64,000 bases of DNA from assembly GCF_902498185.1 (NCBI RefSeq), contig NZ_CABVIX010000003.1:186001-250000 (forward strand), in the 5' to 3' direction. The DNA is from Pseudomonas fluorescens (lineage in GTDB: Bacteria; Pseudomonadota; Gammaproteobacteria; Pseudomonadales; Pseudomonadaceae). Below are positions 8,031 through 18,608 of the stretch, in pieces. The notes below the pieces were generated by a model. That model was not told the DNA's origin. It did no database searches and saw nothing but the letters and a program-made list of their open reading frames with translations. The position numbers were made by a program, and so were the translations under genes. Position 1 is the first letter of the stretch, and the number at the start of each line of letters is the position of its first letter.

Positions 8031-10784
8031 ATGGATATCAAACGTATCAGAGATTTCGAAAAAAAATGGCTCACTGCATGGGAAGACGACGCTTGCTTTG
8101 AAGTACAAATTGACCCTGCCCGGCCTAAATACTACTGCCTGGACATGTTTCCCTACCCTTCTGGCTCAGGACTGCATGTCGGGCACCCGCGCGGCTACAT
8201 TGCTACCGACGTCTACAGCCGCTTCAAGCGGATGAAGGGTTTCAATGTGCTTCACCCTATGGGCTTCGACGCGTTCGGCCTACCGGCGGAGCAATATGCG
8301 ATTGAGACAGGCCAGCATCCCGAAGTCACTACCGAAAAGAACATCTCAACTTTCAAGCAACAGTTGAGAGCACTGGGCTTGTGTTACGACAGTAAGCGGG
8401 AAATCAGCACGTCCACGCCCGAGTACTACAAGTGGACGCAGTGGATCTTCACACGGTTGTTTGACAGCTGGTTTTGCCAGAACCGCAAAGTCGCACGGCC
8501 GATCCACGATTTGATAACCATTCTTGAGATACACGGCAATGTCGGACTGTGTGCACATGGCCATGAGACAGCGCCTCGCGTCGAACCGGGCAGGTGGGCA
8601 ATGCTTTGCGCATCCGAACAGGCCGAGGTGCTGATGCATTATCGACTTGCCTATCGAGCTGACTCGTACGTGAATTGGTGCCCGGCACTTGGCACGGTAC
8701 TAGCCAACGATGAGGTCAAAGACGGCTGTTCAGAACGCGGTGGACATCCCGTCGTCAGGAAAATGCTGAAACAGTGGATGCTGAGAATCACCGCCTATGC
8801 CGACAGGCTGCTCGATGGGCTGGCACCACTTGATTGGCCAGCACCGCTCAAGGAAATGCAGCGCAACTGGATTGGGCGCTCGCAAGGTGCGCATCTGCGT
8901 TTCGCCTCGCCACTGGTTACAGGCCGTTCTATCAGCGTATTTACTACACGCCCTGACACGCTATTCGGGGTGACCTTTATAGCCCTGGCGCCTGAGCATC
9001 CCGATATCAACGCACTGACAGAGCCTGCGCTCAGGGTTGCCATGACGGAGTACGTGGACGCCGCCGGATTACGCACTTCTCGCGATCGAATGACAATCGC
9101 GCAGGCCTGTTCGGGCCAGTTCACCGGCAATCATGCAGTACATCCGCTGACCGGGGAGCTGCTTCCGATCTGGGTCTCTGACTACATACTTGCCGACTAT
9201 GGGACAGGGGCAGTCATGGGCGTGCCGGCCCTTGATGAAAGAGATCGCCGGTTTGCTCAAACGTTTGGCTTGCCTGTGCGGGAGGTCTATAGCGACGACG
9301 GTGAATCCTCCCTACTCGATGCTCAGGGCGCCAGCGGGTTGGACCGGGTCCGCGGCACTGCATGGATCATGCAGGCACTTTCGGCAGCAGGGACAGGTGA
9401 GCCGGCAACCAATTACCGCATCCGCGACGCCATCTTCGGGCGTCAAAGGTATTGGGGTGAGCCGATTCCGATCTATTACGACGAACAAGGCATCGCCCGC
9501 GCGCTGCCCGATGAGCGGCTTGCGCTAGTACTTCCTCGGGTAGAGGGCTTCCTGCCGACAGAACACGGCGAGCCGCCCTTGCAGCGAGCCGAAGGCTGGC
9601 GCTACGGTGAATACAGGTATGAGACCACTACCATGCCGGGCTGGGCCGGGTCGAGTTGGTACTTCCTCAGGTACGCCGATCCACACAATCCTGACGCACC
9701 GATCAGCCCGGAAGCGGCGCGCTACTGGCGTACGGTCGACCTGTACGTCGGAGGCTCGGAGCACGCTACGGGACATTTGCTTTACGCGCGATTCTGGACG
9801 CATTTCCTCAAGGACCTCGGTGTGGTCGAATTCACCGAGCCTTTTCAGCGCATGCTCTGCCAAGGAATGATTCTGGGCAATTCGGCGATCATTTACCGTG
9901 ACCAGCGAACTCACGCGCTGGTGTCCGCCGACTTGGCGGAAGGGCGCCATGTCCAGGCACTTCATATCGACATCAACCTGGTCAATGAGCGCAACGAAGT
10001 AGATGTGGAAGGCCTTAGAAACTGGCGCAGCGGGTACAGGTTGGCTGAGTTTGAATACTCGAACGGCCGCTTTCTTTGCGACCGTCGGATCGAAAAGATG
10101 TCCAAGTCCAGACACAACGTGGTCAATCCAAACGATCTGGTTGAGGCATATGGCGCAGATACATTCAGGGTCCACGAGCTCTTTCTCGGGCCCATCGAGC
10201 AAAGTTCAGTGTGGTCCAGTCAATCGATTGATGGCCCGCACAAGTTTCTGCAGCGAGTATGGCGCCTGTTTGAACATGACTCTGGATGGCCGCAGTTCAG
10301 TGCAGCCCCCCCGACGCCTCAGGAATTGAAAGTGCTGCATACGGCCATTGCTAAAGTCGGCCAAGATACCCAAATGCTGTCATTCAATACCGCGATTGCC
10401 GCGCTGATGACCTGTGTTAACCAACTGATCCAGCTTGACTGCCATAAGCCTGAGATTTTGAAGCCATTGCTCCAGTTGCTACACCCCTTTGCTCCGTTTA
10501 TGACCCAGGAACTATGGACTACTGCACTTGGGCTGGAGGGTGGGATTGTAGACAGTCGCTATCCGGTTGCGGACGAGTCCTTGTTAAAGGAAGACCAGTT
10601 CGAGTGTCCGGTGACAATCAACGGCAAGGTGCGGACCCGGTTGCTTCTCGACCGAACGCTAAGCGCGCAGGAGATAGAACAGCGCGTGCTCGCCGACCCT
10701 GATGTCCATCGATGGATTGACAACCTGACGGTGCGGAAGGTCATCGTGGTGAAAGAGCGAATGGTGAATGTGGTCGTGGCTTGA
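8031..10784 (+). CDS. leuS: Leucyl-tRNA synthetase, Bacteroidota-like paralogue
   Basis: This is a 917-residue class Ia synthetase that charges tRNA-Leu. The HIGH motif reads HVGH in PYPSGSGLHVGHPRGY, KMSKS is intact (EKMSKSRHNVVNP), and the CP1 editing site keeps TTRPDTLFGVTF and GTGAVMGVPALDERD. The C-terminal tRNA-binding domain is present (INGKVRTR). It is not the usual pseudomonad LeuRS. QYAIETGQHPEVTTEKNI, the insert before KMSKS (residues about 620-680) and FLGPIEQSSVW match the form I know from Bacteroidota. Housekeeping pseudomonad leuS is about 868 residues and sits elsewhere, so this is probably a second, transferred copy. An AAGGA precedes the ATG. The neighbouring LuxR-type gene and operators suggest signal control. 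Confidence 0.9.
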   Translation: MDIKRIRDFEKKWLTAWEDDACFEVQIDPARPKYYCLDMFPYPSGSGLHVGHPRGYIATDVYSRFKRMKGFNVLHPMGFDAFGLPAEQYAIETGQHPEVTTEKNISTFKQQLRALGLCYDSKREISTSTPEYYKWTQWIFTRLFDSWFCQNRKVARPIHDLITILEIHGNVGLCAHGHETAPRVEPGRWAMLCASEQAEVLMHYRLAYRADSYVNWCPALGTVLANDEVKDGCSERGGHPVVRKMLKQWMLRITAYADRLLDGLAPLDWPAPLKEMQRNWIGRSQGAHLRFASPLVTGRSISVFTTRPDTLFGVTFIALAPEHPDINALTEPALRVAMTEYVDAAGLRTSRDRMTIAQACSGQFTGNHAVHPLTGELLPIWVSDYILADYGTGAVMGVPALDERDRRFAQTFGLPVREVYSDDGESSLLDAQGASGLDRVRGTAWIMQALSAAGTGEPATNYRIRDAIFGRQRYWGEPIPIYYDEQGIARALPDERLALVLPRVEGFLPTEHGEPPLQRAEGWRYGEYRYETTTMPGWAGSSWYFLRYADPHNPDAPISPEAARYWRTVDLYVGGSEHATGHLLYARFWTHFLKDLGVVEFTEPFQRMLCQGMILGNSAIIYRDQRTHALVSADLAEGRHVQALHIDINLVNERNEVDVEGLRNWRSGYRLAEFEYSNGRFLCDRRIEKMSKSRHNVVNPNDLVEAYGADTFRVHELFLGPIEQSSVWSSQSIDGPHKFLQRVWRLFEHDSGWPQFSAAPPTPQELKVLHTAIAKVGQDTQMLSFNTAIAALMTCVNQLIQLDCHKPEILKPLLQLLHPFAPFMTQELWTTALGLEGGIVDSRYPVADESLLKEDQFECPVTINGKVRTRLLLDRTLSAQEIEQRVLADPDVHRWIDNLTVRKVIVVKERMVNVVVA

Positions 10785-10927
10785 CAGGTGCGGAGCGATG
10801 GACAAGCAGGACGAACTTAACATTTCGATACAAGACGCTGATAACGATTCAGACGCGTCCTACATCAGCCCCGCCCAAGCCGCGCTACCCTCTTCCGCTT
10901 TGTTTACACCCCGCACAGGATCCCACC

Positions 10928-11830
10928 GTGAACAACTTCAACCGTATCGCAGTGACCCTTGCCTTGCTCATCGCCTCGGCCCTCGGTGCATCGGCCCCGG
11001 CACTGGCCCGGCCCACGCTAGGCGAGCAGCTGGGCGCCACCGCCACCCAGATAGAGCGGCGCACCGGCGGCCACCTTGGCATCAGCGTGATGGACGTGGC
11101 TTCCGGTGCCCAGTGGTCCTACCGGGGTGACCAACGCTTCCCCATGGCCAGCACCTTCAAGGCCTTCACCTGTGCGAGCCTGCTGTCCCAAGTGGACCGA
11201 GGCCGGCTGGACCTGTCGCAGCGTATTGCCTTCACGCAGGACGAGCTGGACAGCTACTCGCCAGTCACACGCGATCATGTGGGGGGACAGGGCCTGTCAT
11301 TGCTGCAGCTGTGCGATGCCGCCACCTCCATGAGCGACAATACCGCCACCAACCTGGTGCTCAAGACCGTTGGCGGGCCTGCGGGACTGACGGCGTTCAT
11401 GCGTTCTATCGGCGACAACAGCACGCGCATCGACCGCTACGAGCCGGAACTCAGCGACGTCCCCCCCGGCGACCCTCGCGACACCACCACCCCCAATGCC
11501 GCAGCGAAAAGCCTGCAAGCGTTGCTGCTTGGCGATGTGCTATCCGACGCCTCTCGCCAGCAGCTAGAAACCTGGCTGGTGGATAACAAGGTCAGCGCCG
11601 CACTGTTGCGCGCCAGCCTGCCCGAAGGCTGGAAGATCGCCGACCGCACCGGCGCGGCCGAGTATGGCTCGCGAGGCATCATTGCAGTGATCTGGCCAGA
11701 GGGCAGCCACGTCACGCATGGCCCGGTGGTGGTCGCCGCCTATCTCTCCGGCACCCGACTGTCACTGGAAGAACGCGACACGGTGCTGGCCGAAGTAGGA
11801 GCAGCGCTGGTGCGCGACCTGATGCCATGA
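10928..11830 (+). CDS. Class A beta-lactamase, RTG (carbenicillinase) type
   Basis: This 300-residue serine beta-lactamase has an N-terminal signal peptide ending near APALA. Class A landmarks are present: STFK (Ser70, Lys73), SDN (Ser130), EPEL (Glu166) and RTG at 234-236. Arg234 in place of Lys is typical of the CARB/PSE carbenicillinases. Cys77 and Cys123 could form the usual disulphide. The omega loop reads EPELSD, so the normally conserved Asn170 is Ser. The start is taken as GTG at 10928 with AGGA upstream, which puts the signal peptide at the N-terminus. No ampR-like regulator is adjacent. Spectrum cannot be read from sequence alone. Confidence 0.92.
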   Translation: MNNFNRIAVTLALLIASALGASAPALARPTLGEQLGATATQIERRTGGHLGISVMDVASGAQWSYRGDQRFPMASTFKAFTCASLLSQVDRGRLDLSQRIAFTQDELDSYSPVTRDHVGGQGLSLLQLCDAATSMSDNTATNLVLKTVGGPAGLTAFMRSIGDNSTRIDRYEPELSDVPPGDPRDTTTPNAAAKSLQALLLGDVLSDASRQQLETWLVDNKVSAALLRASLPEGWKIADRTGAAEYGSRGIIAVIWPEGSHVTHGPVVVAAYLSGTRLSLEERDTVLAEVGAALVRDLMP

Positions 11831-12157
11831 CACTTCTGTGGCGCGGGCCCTCCCCGACCTGCGACCTGCCGCCCCAGATTCAAGGCTGGATCTGAATCTC
11901 CCAAGGGCTGATTACAGCCAGGCCGGTCGCCTGGAAGGGGCTGGTATCACGAGTGGCAACGACAAATCCGCCGATTCCTGCCCTCTAGCAAGATGCAAGC
12001 AATCCCACGACGCAGGCTGCTGCCTCCCTTCCTCTTGAGCGCTTATTCTTTTTGCCCCGGCCGTAAAATGCCATACAAAAAGACGCAAAAAGCCCGCAAT
12101 TACGCGGGCTTCTCGGCAACCTTGACAGATAGGGGCCGGTCTAGGCCGGCCCTCCAA
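11831..12157. other. Intergenic region between bla and guaA
   Basis: This 327-bp stretch lies between convergent genes. It contains the guaA terminator at 12091-12110 and a small AGATTCA...TGAATCT inverted repeat near 11876-11900. I see no gene and no good terminator for the beta-lactamase on the plus strand. Confidence 0.6.
12080..12110 (-). terminator. Terminator after guaA
   Basis: On the minus strand a 7-bp GC-rich stem (AGCCCGC / GCGGGCT, 12091-12110, 6-nt loop) is followed by TTTTT and another T-rich stretch. It ends the guaBA transcript. Confidence 0.85.
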
Positions 12158-13735
12158 TCATTCCCACTCAATGGTCGCTGGCGGCTTGCTCGACACATCG
12201 TACGTCACGCGGGAAATACCCTCGATCTCGTTGATGATGCGGCCGCTGACAGTCTCCAGCAGCTCGTACGGCAGGTGCGCCCAGCGAGCGGTCATGAAGT
12301 CCACGGTTTCGACGGCGCGCAGTGCGACAACCCATGCGTAGCGACGGCCATCACCTACCACGCCAACCGACTTGACCGGCTGGAACACGACGAATGCCTG
12401 GCTGGTCTTGTGGTACCAGTCGGCCTTGCGCAGTTCTTCGATGAAGATGTGGTCGGCACGACGCAGCAGATCGGCGTATTCCTTCTTCACTTCACCCAGG
12501 ATACGCACGCCCAGGCCCGGGCCCGGGAACGGGTGGCGGTAGACCATGTCGTACGGCAGGCCGAGTTCGAGGCCGAGCTTGCGGACTTCGTCCTTGAACA
12601 GCTCGCGCAACGGCTCGACCAGCTTGAGGTTCATTTCCTCTGGCAGGCCGCCGACGTTGTGGTGCGACTTGATCACGTGGGCCTTGCCGCTCTTGGCGCC
12701 AGCCGACTCGATCACGTCGGGGTAGATGGTGCCCTGGGCGAGGAACTGGATGTTGTCCAGCTTGCTGGCTTCGGCATCGAATACGTCGATGAAGGTGCGG
12801 CCGATGATCTTGCGCTTCTTCTCTGGGTCCGACTCGCCTTCCAGATTGCCCAGGAACTGGGCTTCGGCGTTGGCGCGGATGACCTTGACGCCCATGTTCT
12901 CGGCGAACATGGCCATGACCTGCTCGCCTTCATGCAGGCGCAGCAGGCCGTTGTCGACGAAGACGCAGGTCAGCTGGTCGCCGATGGCACGGTGCAGCAG
13001 GGCTGCGACCACCGAGGAGTCGACGCCACCGGACAGGCCGAGCAGGACGTTGGCCGAGCCAACCTGCTCACGGACGTGGGCGATGGCGTCTTCGACGATG
13101 TTGGATGCGGTCCACAGGGCCTCGCAACCGCAGATGTCGAGGATGAAGCGCGACAGGATGCGCCCGCCCTGCTTGGTGTGGGTCACTTCAGGGTGGAACT
13201 GCACGCCGTAGTAGCCGCGGGTGTCGTCGAACATGCCGGCGATCGGGCAGCTCGGGGTGCTGGCCAGTACGTGGAAGTTTTCTGGCATCTGGGTGACTTT
13301 GTCACCGTGGCTCATCCACACGTCGAGGCCGAACACGCCGTCATCGTCGATGTGGTCTTCGATGCCGTCGAGCAGGCGGCTCTTGCCGACGACGTCGACA
13401 CGGGCGTAACCGAACTCGCGCAGGTCGGAACCGGCAACCTTGCCGCCCATCTGCTCGGCCATGGTCTGCATGCCGTAGCAGATGCCCAGCACGGGAACGT
13501 TCAGGTCGAACACCGCCTGCGGTGCGCGAGGGCTGTTGGCTTCGTGGACCGACTCGGGGCCACCAGCCAGGATGATGCCGCGCGGGTTGAATTCGCGGAT
13601 CGCTTCATCGTCCATGTCGAACGGGTGCAGTTCGCAGTACACGCCGATCTCGCGCACGCGGCGGGCAATCAGCTGGGTGTACTGGGAACCGAAATCGAGG
13701 ATCAGGATGCGGTGAGCGTGAATGTCGAGGGCCAT
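12158..13735 (-). CDS. guaA: GMP synthase (glutamine-hydrolysing)
   Basis: This 525-residue enzyme converts XMP to GMP with ATP and glutamine. The N-terminal class I glutamine amidotransferase domain has the catalytic Cys in GICYGMQ (about residue 85) and a HPEVTHT motif. The PP-loop ATPase is at [11 protein letters not shown], and the C-terminal dimerisation domain ends in PPATIEWE, as is usual. It follows guaB by 79 bp, forming the guaBA operon of de novo guanine nucleotide synthesis. Confidence 0.98.
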   Translation of the reverse strand: MALDIHAHRILILDFGSQYTQLIARRVREIGVYCELHPFDMDDEAIREFNPRGIILAGGPESVHEANSPRAPQAVFDLNVPVLGICYGMQTMAEQMGGKVAGSDLREFGYARVDVVGKSRLLDGIEDHIDDDGVFGLDVWMSHGDKVTQMPENFHVLASTPSCPIAGMFDDTRGYYGVQFHPEVTHTKQGGRILSRFILDICGCEALWTASNIVEDAIAHVREQVGSANVLLGLSGGVDSSVVAALLHRAIGDQLTCVFVDNGLLRLHEGEQVMAMFAENMGVKVIRANAEAQFLGNLEGESDPEKKRKIIGRTFIDVFDAEASKLDNIQFLAQGTIYPDVIESAGAKSGKAHVIKSHHNVGGLPEEMNLKLVEPLRELFKDEVRKLGLELGLPYDMVYRHPFPGPGLGVRILGEVKKEYADLLRRADHIFIEELRKADWYHKTSQAFVVFQPVKSVGVVGDGRRYAWVVALRAVETVDFMTARWAHLPYELLETVSGRIINEIEGISRVTYDVSSKPPATIEWE

Positions 13736-13814
13736 GACTCAATCTCGTCAGTGGAAATCGGAAACGACGCGGGGCTGTCGTCAACAGCCCCGCTTCAAGG
13801 TAATGCCGGAAGCC

Positions 13815-15380
<1,566 letters not shown>

Positions 15381-15938
15381 TCAGTCACCTGGCAGTTTTA
15401 CCTGCACCACGGCGACGCGCTGGTCCAGCCAGTCGGCGAAGGCCTCCATGAAGGCCGGGGTAAAACCGGCATCGCCCCAGTTGTTGAAGATGAACCCCAG
15501 GTTGGAGAAGGCGCACGGCTGCAGGAACAGGAAACCGTTGATGTCATCCTCGAAGCCGCACAGCGGACAGGTGAAGTTGTCGGTCTGGCCGGGCATCCAC
15601 TCTTCCAGGCTTTCGAACAGCGGCTCGCCGACCTCACGCCGGCATTCCGGACAGCCGGCCTCTTCGAGAAAGCCTTCGACCGGGGTGAAGATGCAGCGGT
15701 TGGTCACCACCTCGAGACCGTTGACCGGATCGCCGAACGGCAGCCGCTCGGGATGCAGCGCCACCTTGCGCGCACCCTGGGCCAGGGCATGGGCCATGCG
15801 GTTGCCGGTACGCCCGCAGGTGCTGAGCTGCTCCTCGATGACCTTCTCGCGCACCAGCCAGCGCAGGATTGCCCGGGCACGGGCCTCGTGCGCGATGACG
15901 GTGGAATGCCTGGGAACGATGATGCTCTGGGTGCTCAT
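15381..15938 (-). CDS. Zinc-ribbon hypothetical protein
   Basis: This 185-residue protein has two CPxC pairs (CPEC about residue 95, CPLC about 122), arranged like a zinc ribbon. The N-terminal half carries CGRTGNRMAHAL and the C-terminal part is aromatic-rich. I recall homologues at this place in Pseudomonas labelled as sugar ABC transporter ATPases, but no Walker A, Walker B or ABC signature exists here, so that name is unsupported. It lies upstream of guaB on the same strand and is divergent from xseA. The start is the ATG at 15936-15938 (MSTQSIIVP). Confidence 0.75.
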   Translation of the reverse strand: MSTQSIIVPRHSTVIAHEARARAILRWLVREKVIEEQLSTCGRTGNRMAHALAQGARKVALHPERLPFGDPVNGLEVVTNRCIFTPVEGFLEEAGCPECRREVGEPLFESLEEWMPGQTDNFTCPLCGFEDDINGFLFLQPCAFSNLGFIFNNWGDAGFTPAFMEAFADWLDQRVAVVQVKLPGD

Positions 15939-16052
15939 GGAGAACGGCCTGAAAACTGCGGTAAAGGGCGATTCTACCTGCTGCGTCAAGCGGCCAGGTA
16001 GCGCGTGATCGGCAAGCCCCCCGCGCAGTGGCAAATCCTTTATGATTCCCCC

Positions 16053-17432
16053 ATGATCAAAGACCCTTTCGAAAGACTCGGCCTGGACCGCGAGGTCATG
16101 ACCGTCAGCCAGCTCAACGGCCGCGCCCGTGTGCTGCTTGAAGACGTGTTCCGCAGCGTGTGGGTCGAGGGCGAGATTTCCAACCTCGCGCGCCCTGCCT
16201 CGGGCCACATCTATTTCACCCTCAAGGACAGCGGTGCCCAGGTGCGTTGCGCGTTGTTCCGGCAGAACGCCACGCGGGTCCGACAGGCCCTGCGCGACGG
16301 GCTGGCGGTGCGGGTGCGCGGCAAGGTTTCGCTGTTCGAGGGACGTGGCGATTACCAGCTGATTCTGGACACGCTGGAGCCTGCCGGTGACGGTGCGCTG
16401 CGCCTGGCCTTCGAGGCCTTGAAGGACAAGCTCAGCGCCGAGGGGCTGTTCAGCATCGAGCGCAAGCGCGCACTGCCGGCGCATCCGCAGCGCATTGGCA
16501 TCATCACCTCGCCCACCGGTGCGGTGATCCGCGACATCATCAGCGTGTTCGGCCGCCGCGCGCCGCAGGTCGAGCTGTTCCTGATCCCCACCGCCGTGCA
16601 GGGCCGCGAAGCGATCGGGCAGATCGTCCGCGCGCTGCGCCTGGCCGACGCGCGTGGCTACGATGCGCTGATCCTGGCCCGGGGCGGCGGTTCACTGGAA
16701 GACCTCTGGTGCTTCAACGAAGAGGCCGTGGCACGCGCCGTGGCCGAGTGCGTCACACCGATCGTCAGCGCTGTGGGCCACGAAACCGATGTGTCGATCA
16801 GCGATTTTGTCGCCGACGTCCGCGCCCCGACCCCATCGGCCGCCGCCGAGCTGCTCGCGCCCGACAGCAGCGGCCTGCAACATCGCCTCGAAGGCCTGCA
16901 GCGCCGCCTGCTGCTGCGCATGCAAAACCGGTTGGCCCACGACCGCCTGCGCCTGGACAGCCTGGCCCGGCGCCTGCGCCACCCCGGCGAGCGGCTGCGC
17001 CAGCAGGCTCAGCGCCTGGACGATCTGGACATGCGCCTGCGCCGCGCCTTCATGCAGCGCATGGCCCAGCGCCACGATCGCCTTGGCCGCCTGGACACCC
17101 GCCTGGCCGCCCAGCACCCGGGCCGCGCGCTCAAATTGTTGAACCAACGCCTGGACAGCCTTGCCGAACGCCTGCCACGTGCCATGCGCGATGTGCTCAA
17201 GGACCGTCGCCAGCGCTTCCAGACGCAGCTGCAGACCTTGCAGGTGGTCAGCCCGCTGGCGACCCTGGCGCGCGGCTACAGCATCCTGCTCGATGACCGC
17301 GGCCAGGCAATCCGCAGCGCCGCCCAGACGCGCAATGGCCAGCGCCTGACCGCCCGCCTCAACGAGGGCGAGCTGAAGGTGCGTGTCGAAGACAACCACC
17401 AGACTCCGGTCACCCTCTCTCTACTGGACTGA
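16053..17432 (+). CDS. xseA: Exodeoxyribonuclease VII large subunit
   Basis: XseA is the catalytic subunit of exonuclease VII, which degrades single-stranded DNA. The 459-residue protein has the N-terminal OB fold (VSQLNGRARVLLEDVFRSVWVEGEISN), then the core with ITSPTGAVIRDI and LARGGGSLEDLWCFN. The long Arg/Leu-rich helical region after about residue 280 and the ARGYSIL segment near the end fit the family. The start MIKDPFERLG at 16053 was chosen over an upstream in-frame ATG. The next gene follows after 3 bp. Confidence 0.97.
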   Translation: MIKDPFERLGLDREVMTVSQLNGRARVLLEDVFRSVWVEGEISNLARPASGHIYFTLKDSGAQVRCALFRQNATRVRQALRDGLAVRVRGKVSLFEGRGDYQLILDTLEPAGDGALRLAFEALKDKLSAEGLFSIERKRALPAHPQRIGIITSPTGAVIRDIISVFGRRAPQVELFLIPTAVQGREAIGQIVRALRLADARGYDALILARGGGSLEDLWCFNEEAVARAVAECVTPIVSAVGHETDVSISDFVADVRAPTPSAAAELLAPDSSGLQHRLEGLQRRLLLRMQNRLAHDRLRLDSLARRLRHPGERLRQQAQRLDDLDMRLRRAFMQRMAQRHDRLGRLDTRLAAQHPGRALKLLNQRLDSLAERLPRAMRDVLKDRRQRFQTQLQTLQVVSPLATLARGYSILLDDRGQAIRSAAQTRNGQRLTARLNEGELKVRVEDNHQTPVTLSLLD

Positions 17433-17435
17433 AGC

Positions 17436-18263
17436 ATGCCCCGTCTGTTCGCTCCCCTGCTCGCCCTCTCCCTGCTGCTGGCCGGCACCAGCGCCCAGGC
17501 CAGCTACATCACTCGCCAGCTGAACAAGCCAGTGCCTGGCGGCGTTGCCGTGGTCGACCTGGGCCCCGCCGCCCAGGCGCCCAGCGCGCGCTTCGATGGC
17601 AAGCCGGTGCTGGTGGTCAGGGAACAGGACACCTGGCTTGCCATCGTCGGCCTGCCGCTGACCCAGAAGCCCGGTACTGCCAGCCTGAGCGAAGGCGCGC
17701 GTGTCTTGAGCTTCAGCGTGGGCAGCAAAAAGTATCCTGAGCAGCGCATCACCCTGAAGAACAAGCGCCAGGTCAATCCGGATCCTGCCGACCTGAAGCG
17801 CATCGACCGCGAACTGGCCGAGCAGATCAAGGCCTACCGCAGCTTCAGCCCGGTGCTGCCGAGCAACCTGATGCTCAACAAGCCGGTCACGGGGCCGCTG
17901 TCGAGCAAGTTCGGCGTGCGCCGGTTCTTCAATGGCGAGGAGCGCAACCCGCATGCCGGGCTGGACTTCGCGGTGCCGGCAGGAACGCCGATCAAGACGC
18001 CGGCCAATGGCAAGGTGATCCTGGTAGGTGATTATTTCTTCAACGGCCGAACGGTGTTCGTCGACCATGGCCAGGGCTTTATCAGCATGTTCTGCCACAT
18101 GTCGAAGATCGATGTGAAGCCAGGCCAGCAACTGCGACGGGGCGAAGTGGTTGGCCGGGTGGGTTCGACCGGGCGGGCGACAGGGCCGCACATGCATTGG
18201 AATGTCAGCTTGAATGATGCGCGGGTGGATCCTGCGATCTTCATCGGGGCGTTCCAGCCCTGA
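17436..18263 (+). CDS. M23-family peptidoglycan endopeptidase
   Basis: This 275-residue exported protein has a signal peptide ending near AQA. The C-terminal LytM/M23 domain has both zinc motifs, HAGLD (HxxxD) and HMHW (HxH), with the catalytic His in the CHM segment. It probably cleaves peptide cross-links in the periplasm. It begins 3 bp after xseA and is likely cotranscribed. All metal ligands are present, so it should be an active enzyme rather than an EnvC-type activator. Confidence 0.9.
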   Translation: MPRLFAPLLALSLLLAGTSAQASYITRQLNKPVPGGVAVVDLGPAAQAPSARFDGKPVLVVREQDTWLAIVGLPLTQKPGTASLSEGARVLSFSVGSKKYPEQRITLKNKRQVNPDPADLKRIDRELAEQIKAYRSFSPVLPSNLMLNKPVTGPLSSKFGVRRFFNGEERNPHAGLDFAVPAGTPIKTPANGKVILVGDYFFNGRTVFVDHGQGFISMFCHMSKIDVKPGQQLRRGEVVGRVGSTGRATGPHMHWNVSLNDARVDPAIFIGAFQP

Positions 18264-18608
18264 TACCGACTTGCCAGCGAATGGGGGCCAGCAATGGTTC
18301 TGCGCCTTGCGCCGGCCTCAAAGACCTTGCAATTAATGATGCATGGATCCTGAGAATTAGCGATAAAATCTCGCTTTACAGCTTTTTTTAAGCATTTATC
18401 TCAATTTTTTTCAGACCCTTGCCATCCCTCACCCCACTGGTTAGGGTTGAGGGCATGAAAACCTCTACAACTCTCATCCTGCTTCGTCAACACCGCAGCC
18501 TCTGCCTGGTCAGTGCACGACTACCAGGGTGAATCGCGTCGCCTCGCCTTTTCATCTCGTTTTCGTTCGGCAGGCCCGATCACGGCCGCACACTCAAGGA
18601 TTGCTTCC
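18264..18608. other. Leader region of leuA
   Basis: This 345-bp region contains the Leu-rich leader ORF at 18455-18532 and the leuA ribosome site. An A/T-rich stretch at 18355-18415 probably holds the promoter. I looked for a terminator hairpin after the leader ORF and did not find a clear one. Confidence 0.55.
18455..18532 (+). CDS. Probable leuA leader peptide
   Basis: This 25-codon ORF has a GAGGG ribosome site and ends 76 bp before leuA. It reads [19 protein letters not shown] and then SARLPG. Six of the 25 residues are Leu, with I and V also present, as expected for a branched-chain amino-acid attenuation peptide. An A/T-rich stretch before it could serve as promoter. The role is inferred from composition and position. 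Confidence 0.6.
   Translation: MKTSTTLILLRQHRSLCLVSARLPG

Noticed and set aside
3787..12157. Prophage, insertion sequence or integron in the accessory stretch
   Set aside because: No integrase, transposase, attachment-site tRNA or clear terminal repeats are present.
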